Shown: piece after piece, positions 23,502 to 27,446 of the stretch
Layout: each line of letters starts with the position of its first letter
How positions within the stretch are numbered: position 1 is the first letter of the stretch
IMG/VR virus record: IMGVR_UViG_3300037460_000298
Span: 1 to 27,446 of that record
DNA: 27,446 nt
Direction: 5' to 3' (one strand)
Source of the DNA: a virus
Notes under the pieces: generated by a model
Databases searched by the model: none
Seen by the model: only the letters and a program-made list of their open reading frames with translations
What the model was told of the DNA's origin: nothing
Position numbers and translations under genes: made by a program

Positions 23502-23759
23502 ATGAAAACAAGCGCCAAAATGGTAATGATGAGCCACCTCTCCGATGCACAATTTGAATATACAATCGGATTCGCAGATCCTAAAGACACCCAGGAATCC
23601 AGGGACAAAGCGAACCTCCGCCTGAACTTCGTAAAATACATGATCGACAAACTTCTGGATGACCGCCTGGATAATTTAGGCCAGCCGCTGACGAATCACC
23701 TGGAGGTGGATCCGGACGAAATGTTTAAGGAATTTCTGGAGCTAAAAATAAATGACTAA
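23502..23759 (+). CDS. 85-residue acidic protein of unknown function
   Basis: The product begins MKTSAKMVMMSHLSDAQFEYTIGFADPKDTQESRDKANLRLNFVKYMIDKLL and ends EMFKEFLELKIND. It is helical and acidic. The leader AAACGATAGAC-ATGAAAACA is close to the leader of the promoter modules. Its stop (TAA 23757-23759) overlaps the first bases of promoter module 2. Not recognised. Confidence 0.6.
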   Translation: MKTSAKMVMMSHLSDAQFEYTIGFADPKDTQESRDKANLRLNFVKYMIDKLLDDRLDNLGQPLTNHLEVDPDEMFKEFLELKIND

Positions 23760-23836
23760 AAGACGGTTTATCTCCCTGGAACCTTGCGTGTTCCAGGGAT
23801 TTGTCGTATATTTGAATATAACAAAAACGCAAAAAA
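23757..23836 (+). promoter_or_regulatory. Promoter module 2 of 4
   Basis: TAAAAGACGGTTTATCT, then a perfect palindrome with arms CCCTGGAAC (23774-23782) and GTTCCAGGG (23790-23798) around a 7-base loop. The loop holds most of the -33 element TTGC (23784-23787). A 19-bp spacer and TATATTTG (23807-23814) follow, with an A-rich leader to ATG 23837. It overlaps the stop codon of the gene before. Confidence 0.9.
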
Positions 23837-24025
23837 ATGACAACTTACGACAAACTGGCCAGACACGAAAATTTCTCCACGGCGGATTTTTTCCACCTCT
23901 CAGACAAAGGTTATACAAACGAGGAAATCCTCGGAATTTGGGACCGCGACCTGGCAGCTGGCCGGGGACCAGTAACCTCTTACGATTTCAATAAAACAGT
24001 ACAATTTTTTGCAAACAATAAATAA
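23837..24025 (+). CDS. 62-residue protein, first gene of cassette 2
   Basis: The product MTTYDKLARHENFSTADFFHLSDKGYTNEEILGIWDRDLAAG...FNKTVQFFANNK has a helical pattern with FHLSDKGYTNEEILGIWDRD, which looks like a small UBA- or HTH-like three-helix fold. No family is recognised. It begins 22 bases after the -7 box of module 2. Confidence 0.6.
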   Translation: MTTYDKLARHENFSTADFFHLSDKGYTNEEILGIWDRDLAAGRGPVTSYDFNKTVQFFANNK

Positions 24026-24035
24026 ACCAGGAACC

Positions 24036-24200
24036 ATGCACACCACCTTAGAAAATAAAGTAATAGCAGAACAGGAAAATTACCTGGCAACTTCAGACAG
24101 CGACCTTTACATGATTTGCAAAAACATTTATAAGCATCACGGAGAAGAAGCAACCCTGGAGCAGATCGCTGAAGAAGTAGAACTTTTTTATAACAACTAA
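24036..24200 (+). CDS. 54-residue acidic protein of unknown function
   Basis: From ATG 24036 it encodes MHTTLENKVIAEQENYLATSDSDLYMICKNIYKHHGEEATLEQIAEEVELFYNN. Key blocks are DLYMICKNIYKHHGEEATLEQ and EEVELFYNN. The frame extends upstream to 24009, but that ATG lies inside the previous gene, and the leader AAACCAGGAACC precedes 24036. It is all-helical and acidic. Not recognised. Confidence 0.55.
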   Translation: MHTTLENKVIAEQENYLATSDSDLYMICKNIYKHHGEEATLEQIAEEVELFYNN

Positions 24201-24213
24201 AAAACTGGAAACG

Positions 24214-24762
24214 ATGAACATCACAGAAACACAGTATCAGCTGGCTTATTTGAGGCAAATGGAACAAAATAACCTGGAGCTTTGGAGAACAGAAGAAGCC
24301 GCCGCTCAACCAAACGACCTCGGCCAATTATATTTTGACGCTTATCAAGCCTATAAAGGATCCGCTGACAAATTGGACCTGGCCATTAAATACCTGGGTG
24401 AAGCGCAAGAAATCTCCGCAAAAATAAAGGAGCACAACCAAACCGAGGACTTGAAGGATTCGAACATTTACCTCCTGGATGATATGGGACCAGGATCCCT
24501 TCAGCGAATTTTTAACGAGCACGATCACCTGATCGTCATGGACTGGATTACCAGCCTCGCCTGTAAAGGAAACGTCGAAGCTGACATGATAATGGACGAA
24601 ACAATCCATGGCGACAAATACAGCGCCAGCCTGGTGGTCAAATACCAGGGTCACCGTTTCAGCATATACTCCAGCTTCGGAGATTTCCGCTTCGGATCCG
24701 AAAGCGGAAACACGGTCCCGGACCAGGTAATCGAAAACTTCATAAATGAGATCAAAAAATAA
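24214..24762 (+). CDS. 182-residue protein of unknown function
   Basis: This is the largest complete gene of the small-gene region. The N-terminal half is helical (TETQYQLAYLRQMEQNNLELWRTEEAAAQ, then DLAIKYLGEAQEISAKIKEHNQ). The C-terminal half is mixed, with DHLIVMDWITSLACKGNVEADMIMDETIHGDKYSASLVVKYQGHRFSIYSSFGDFRFG. No membrane segment or known motif is seen. It closes cassette 2; promoter module 3 begins five bases after its stop. Confidence 0.65.
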   Translation: MNITETQYQLAYLRQMEQNNLELWRTEEAAAQPNDLGQLYFDAYQAYKGSADKLDLAIKYLGEAQEISAKIKEHNQTEDLKDSNIYLLDDMGPGSLQRIFNEHDHLIVMDWITSLACKGNVEADMIMDETIHGDKYSASLVVKYQGHRFSIYSSFGDFRFGSESGNTVPDQVIENFINEIKK

Positions 24763-24767
24763 TAGTA

Positions 24768-24846
24768 TTAAAAGACGGTTTATCTCCCTGGAACCTTGCG
24801 TGTTCCAGGGATTTGTCGTATATTTGAATATACAAAAACGATAAAC
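24768..24846 (+). promoter_or_regulatory. Promoter module 3 of 4
   Basis: TTAAAAGACGGTTTATCT, a perfect palindrome (arms 24786-24794 and 24802-24810), TTGC (24796-24799), 19-bp spacer, TATATTTG (24819-24826) and leader ending ACGATAAAC-ATG. From the box to the -7 element it is almost identical to module 2. Confidence 0.9.
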
Positions 24847-25014
24847 ATGAAAACAGCAACAAACAAGCAACTAACAAAAATCGCGGCGGATAAATTGGAC
24901 CTGGAAACATTAGAAACCAGGATGAGCGACGGCTTAGATTTTCACGACCTGGCCGTCTGGCAAATAAAAGAAGCTCTCCAGGCAGCGTTCGAATTAGGAC
25001 AAAAAAGCAAATAA
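24847..25014 (+). CDS. 55-residue protein, first gene of cassette 3
   Basis: From ATG 24847 it encodes MKTATNKQLTKIAADKLDLETLETRMSDGLDFHDLAVWQIKEALQAAFELGQKSK. The pattern is two or three helices with an acidic middle and DFHDLAVWQIKEALQAAFE-LGQK end. The frame continues upstream to 24796 through the promoter, which is not coding. Not recognised. Confidence 0.6.
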   Translation: MKTATNKQLTKIAADKLDLETLETRMSDGLDFHDLAVWQIKEALQAAFELGQKSK

Positions 25015-25034
25015 TCAAATAAACGATAAACATC

Positions 25035-25223
25035 ATGAAAAACAGATTCTACATTTTAACCTTCAAAGGGACAACTTTAGAAAAGCTGCAAGCACAACTG
25101 GATCATGAGCTCATTATGCTCCAGGACGACGGAAACGAAATAATCGATTGTCAGATCCTCCAGGATCCCCAAAACTGCCGGATGCTAATCGGAATTATAA
25201 AATACAAATACATAAACGAATGA
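25035..25223 (+). CDS. 62-residue protein of unknown function
   Basis: Behind the leader AAACGATAAACATC-ATG it encodes MKNRFYILTFKGTTLEKLQ...LIMLQDDGNEIIDCQILQDPQNCRMLIGIIKYKYINE. A strand-helix-strand-strand order suggests a ferredoxin-like small fold. The stop overlaps an ATG as ATGA (25220-25223). Not recognised. Confidence 0.6.
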   Translation: MKNRFYILTFKGTTLEKLQAQLDHELIMLQDDGNEIIDCQILQDPQNCRMLIGIIKYKYINE

Positions 25224-25228
25224 ACATC

Positions 25229-25507
25229 ATGAGAGCGAAAATTAAAAGAAACGACTCCGGCACAATCAGAGAGATCCCGGTCACGGTCCCGGAATATGAC
25301 CAGGAAACGGTCGACTGGTACGTTCAAAAATTCTTCCAGAAAATGATGGATCCCATTTACGGATGCGAAATGCAAACAGCAAAAGACTGGGTCACCGGGA
25401 CCAACAGCGCAACCAATGAAATCGAGAAGTATGAAATTTATAATGCGATTGAGGACAACTGCCGGATTTGCCCGATTGGATCCCGGACCTATTTAATCAG
25501 AAAATAA
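25229..25507 (+). CDS. 92-residue protein of unknown function
   Basis: The start at 25229 is chosen because the leader (AAACGAATGAACATC-ATG) matches the shared one; ATG 25220 (MNIMRAK) overlaps the previous stop and is also possible. The product reads MRAKIKRNDSGTIREIPVTVPEYDQ, VDWYVQKFFQKMMDPIYGCEMQTAKDWVTGTNS and YNAIEDNCRICPIGSRTYLIRK. It has three Cys, too few for a metal site on their own pattern. Not recognised. Confidence 0.55.
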   Translation: MRAKIKRNDSGTIREIPVTVPEYDQETVDWYVQKFFQKMMDPIYGCEMQTAKDWVTGTNSATNEIEKYEIYNAIEDNCRICPIGSRTYLIRK

Positions 25508-25521
25508 AAAACGAAAACATC

Positions 25522-25767
25522 ATGAAACAATTAGAACTTTTCTTAGACAAATTAATCCGCTCCGGCTTTGATTGGACCTGTAACTGGCAGCACGACGTGA
25601 ACAACTCCCGCCTGGACCATTACACCATCCGCAAAAACGATGAAAGCATCCAGGTTATATTTCAGATATTCTCCGGATCTAAAGGATTCACCAATTACAT
25701 CGAAAGCCAGCAACTCGATTATGACCGGATGATTACGGAATTTAACCAGGCACTCAGACCTGAATAA
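25522..25767 (+). CDS. 81-residue protein, paralogue of the next gene
   Basis: From ATG 25522 (leader AACGAAAACATC-ATG) it encodes MKQLELFLDKLIRSGFDWTCNWQHDVNNSR..., with YTIRKNDESIQVIFQIFSGSKGFTNYIESQ near the middle. The VIFQIF....GF..Y motif and a preceding W.Q segment also occur in the next gene, so the two look like a diverged tandem pair. The family and function are unknown. It touches the next start directly. Confidence 0.6.
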   Translation: MKQLELFLDKLIRSGFDWTCNWQHDVNNSRLDHYTIRKNDESIQVIFQIFSGSKGFTNYIESQQLDYDRMITEFNQALRPE

Positions 25768-25986
25768 ATGGCAAACGATTTAAAATTCCGGGATTCCAGG
25801 AAACAATTTTATGCCTGGAAAAATAAGACAAACAAGATCTCCGGGTTTTGTCTTTGGCAAATCGAATTTGCAGGATTTCTCCTGGAGGCATGGAATGACC
25901 AGGACGGTCACATGGTAATTTTTCAAATTTTCGAGAATGGCCGTGGCTTCCTGGTTTATAAACCAGATAGAAATTACTATAAATAA
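25768..25986 (+). CDS. 72-residue protein, paralogue of the previous gene
   Basis: The ATG follows immediately after the previous stop (TAAATG). The product contains FRDSRKQFYAWKNKTNKISGFCLWQIEFAGFLLEAWNDQDGHMVIFQIFENGRGFLVYKPD. It shares VIFQIF....GF..Y with the gene before. A beta-sheet with aromatic core is likely. Function unknown. Promoter module 4 follows five bases later. Confidence 0.6.
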   Translation: MANDLKFRDSRKQFYAWKNKTNKISGFCLWQIEFAGFLLEAWNDQDGHMVIFQIFENGRGFLVYKPDRNYYK

Positions 25987-25991
25987 ATTCA

Positions 25992-26070
25992 TTAAAAGAC
26001 GGTTTATCTCCCTGGATCCTTGCGTGTTCCAGACTTTAATGCTATATTTGAATATACAAAAACGATAAAC
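25992..26070 (+). promoter_or_regulatory. Promoter module 4 of 4
   Basis: TTAAAAGACGGTTTATCTCC, TTGC (26020-26023), 19-bp spacer, TATATTTG (26043-26050) and leader ending ACGATAAAC-ATG. The palindrome is reduced: only CTGGA and TCCAG still pair, and bases after CCAG have changed to ACTTTAATGC. Confidence 0.85.
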
Positions 26071-26382
26071 ATGAAAACAACAGACGCAAAAAGGACAGAA
26101 TTAACCGCAAAATTAGAGAATTTCCTGGCGACTTTTCCAGACAACGCAACCAGCTGGAGAGAAGCAACCGACGAAATCAGGGACCTGGCTTATAAGATTC
26201 GCTCAACGTATAACGAACTTACCCTGGACGTCATAGAGGGAGATGAAGGTTACATCGAAAGCCTGAATTATACAAACTTCAGGACACCCGCAGAATGGAA
26301 CACAGGAACCAAAAAGCAGATCAGGAACCTCTGGACCAAGATGAACGACTGGAGCCGCCTCTGCGCCATGAACGAACAATAA
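26071..26382 (+). CDS. 103-residue protein, first gene of cassette 4
   Basis: From ATG 26071 it encodes MKTTDAKRTELTAKLENFLATFPDNATSWREATDEIRDLAYKIRSTYNELTLDVIEGDEGYIESLNY and TKKQIRNLWTKMNDWSRLCAMNEQ (shown in parts: LENFLATFPDNATSW, LAYKIRSTYNEL, RNLWTKMNDW). It is helical and acidic. The first 15 coding bases are identical to those of the next gene. The frame upstream to 26020 is promoter. Not recognised. Confidence 0.6.
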   Translation: MKTTDAKRTELTAKLENFLATFPDNATSWREATDEIRDLAYKIRSTYNELTLDVIEGDEGYIESLNYTNFRTPAEWNTGTKKQIRNLWTKMNDWSRLCAMNEQ

Positions 26383-26417
26383 AAGCAACCACAGTATAAA
26401 CGATAAACATCACAGCC

Positions 26418-26744
26418 ATGAAAACAACAGACATTCAAGAGAAGTACAGGAACACAAACCAGGCCATTTTATTCACCGGGATTTATGAACTGATAAGCAA
26501 GACAGGAATCCACAGCAAGGTCATGGTCGACATAAAAAACGATTCTTATGACGCGCAGAGTTACGCAAAAATACAAACCTGGACACCAGCTGGATGGGTA
26601 TTTGTAACCAGCCTGAACTGGAAGGACACCCGGAGCCAGGAAATATTTAACCAGAAAAAAGTGGAGAGTTTCACCACGCGAGAATTCAGAGCATTCCAGG
26701 CAGACAAAGATCAACTCCTGGTGCTGGCCGACAAAATTATTTAA
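26418..26744 (+). CDS. 108-residue protein of unknown function
   Basis: The product begins MKTTDIQEKYRNTNQAILFTGIYELISKTGIHSK and contains VMVDIKNDSYDAQSYAKIQTWTPAGWVFVTSLNWKDTR and FTTREFRAFQADKDQLLVLADKII. It has strands in the middle with aromatic residues and a helical end. Its leader (AAACGATAAACATCACAGCC) and first 15 coding bases repeat those of the gene before. Not recognised. Confidence 0.6.
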   Translation: MKTTDIQEKYRNTNQAILFTGIYELISKTGIHSKVMVDIKNDSYDAQSYAKIQTWTPAGWVFVTSLNWKDTRSQEIFNQKKVESFTTREFRAFQADKDQLLVLADKII

Positions 26745-26767
26745 TAACCATATAAACGATAAACATC

Positions 26768-27446
26768 ATGACAACAGAAATCGAAATTCTACAAAACAAG
26801 GTGCTGAAACGAGCAGAAAACAACATGCCCAGGATCAGCGAAGTAATTACACAGATCCAAACCGAGGACAAGCTGCTCGGAGATGCCCTGGTTCATACGA
26901 ACCGCTTTAAATTCCAGGCAGCAGGATCCGGAATGATAATGAATTATGGCGATGAGCAAAAACACATGGGCAAATTTGCCACCAGGCAGATCGCTAATAA
27001 ATTCGGGATCCCGACGCAATATTTGAATCGCCTGAACGAATCTCCATGGGGACCAACTCTCGCGGCGGATATTATGAACCGCCACGCCCAGGAATCAGAA
27101 CCACAAAGACTCCTGGTCAGATCCGTAGAAGATGAAGTCAGGGGAGTTTTATCGGATTCATATAAACGGATAAATTCAATGACCGTATTCCTGGCATTCC
27201 TCCAGGCAGCAACCGAGAAGGAAGCGAAATTATATGACGCGGCAATTGATGAAACAAAATCCTTCATCGAGGTAATTGTCCCGGAAATAGTACAGATCGA
27301 CACCCCGAACAATGGAATGGTAAATATGATAATGGGTGCAGAGCTAAGAAATAGCGACTTCGGAGATGGACGCCTGAATCTCAGAACCTACCTTATGAAC
27401 GTAGTATGCCTGAACGGGATGATCGGGAAAAAATTTATGAACGAGG
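26768..27446 (+). CDS. DUF932-like protein (3' end outside window)
   Basis: The frame is open from ATG 26768 (leader AAACGATAAACATC) to the window end, 226 codons with no stop. It contains KFATRQIANKFGIPTQYLNRLN near 76-97, then LLVRSVEDEVRGVLSDSYKRINS near 116-138, the 'vR...g.vrgvLSd.Y..i.n' block of DUF932 phage/plasmid proteins, and LRNSDFGDGRLNLRTYLMNVVCLNGMIG at the end. DUF932 members are common in phage and plasmid accessory regions with unknown role. It is the only gene in the right-hand region that resembles a known family. Confidence 0.65.
   Translation, partial: MTTEIEILQNKVLKRAENNMPRISEVITQIQTEDKLLGDALVHTNRFKFQAAGSGMIMNYGDEQKHMGKFATRQIANKFGIPTQYLNRLNESPWGPTLAADIMNRHAQESEPQRLLVRSVEDEVRGVLSDSYKRINSMTVFLAFLQAATEKEAKLYDAAIDETKSFIEVIVPEIVQIDTPNNGMVNMIMGAELRNSDFGDGRLNLRTYLMNVVCLNGMIGKKFMNE

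Noticed and set aside
25229-25507. Zinc-finger call for the 92-residue protein because of its cysteines
   Set aside because: Only three Cys are present and their spacing is not a known metal-binding pattern.
22864-26070. CRISPR-like array
   Set aside because: The repeated units are about 80 bp, lie about 900-1200 bp apart, contain promoter elements and separate real genes.
1-27446. tRNA genes, integrase, transposase or insertion sequence
   Set aside because: None could be recognised on either strand; all longer reverse-strand frames are shadows of + strand genes.

Overview
The window is one continuous stretch of a contractile-tailed phage or prophage of a Bacteroidota-type host. Nearly every supported gene is on the + strand. 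The host group is inferred from promoters of the Bacteroidota type (TTG...19 bp...TAnnTTTG), from A-rich leaders without Shine-Dalgarno sequences, and from protein families typical of Mu-like phages of that phylum (DUF1320, DUF935, DUF2586, DUF6046, gp25, S74 fiber).

Layout. (1) 1-125: 3' end of an unknown gene. (2) 126-792: no convincing gene. It holds an unusual element of about 510 bp, with 87-bp imperfect inverted arms (about 75 % identical) around a T-rich, internally repetitive core. A small palindrome and a well-formed promoter follow. (3) 793-2396: lysis block with an endolysin, a holin-like membrane protein whose frame can run by -1 slippage on an A10 tract into a CxC...CxxC zinc-ribbon tail, and a two-TM coiled-coil (spanin-like) protein. 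(4) 2408-9326: neck and portal genes (DUF1320, DUF935) mixed with baseplate and fiber genes, then minor head protein, DUF6046, virion morphogenesis and tail-terminator-like genes. (5) 9327-9725: a break in the operon holding a 50-aa helix-turn-helix protein and a rho-independent terminator. (6) 9726-21840: protease-scaffold fusion, capsid, sheath, tube, tail assembly chaperone with a -1 frameshift, tape measure, hub, spike, gp25 wedge, X-like protein and an S74 tail fiber. No terminase, integrase or transposase is visible.

(7) 21841-22598: candidate terminators, a 12-bp inverted repeat and a DUF7694-like gene. (8) 22599 to the end: about sixteen mostly very small genes. Fifteen of them fall into four cassettes, each headed by a copy of the same promoter module of about 80 bp. 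The module has a conserved upstream box, a palindrome whose loop contains the -33 element, TATATTTG, and an A-rich leader ending at the start codon. Except for a DUF932-like gene cut by the window end, none is recognised. They look like an early or host-takeover accessory region under one shared control.

The structural genes specify head, neck, contractile tail and fiber. The lysis genes release progeny. The last 4.6 kb is the least described part and the most likely place for new biology. All family calls come from reading the translated sequence without a database search.
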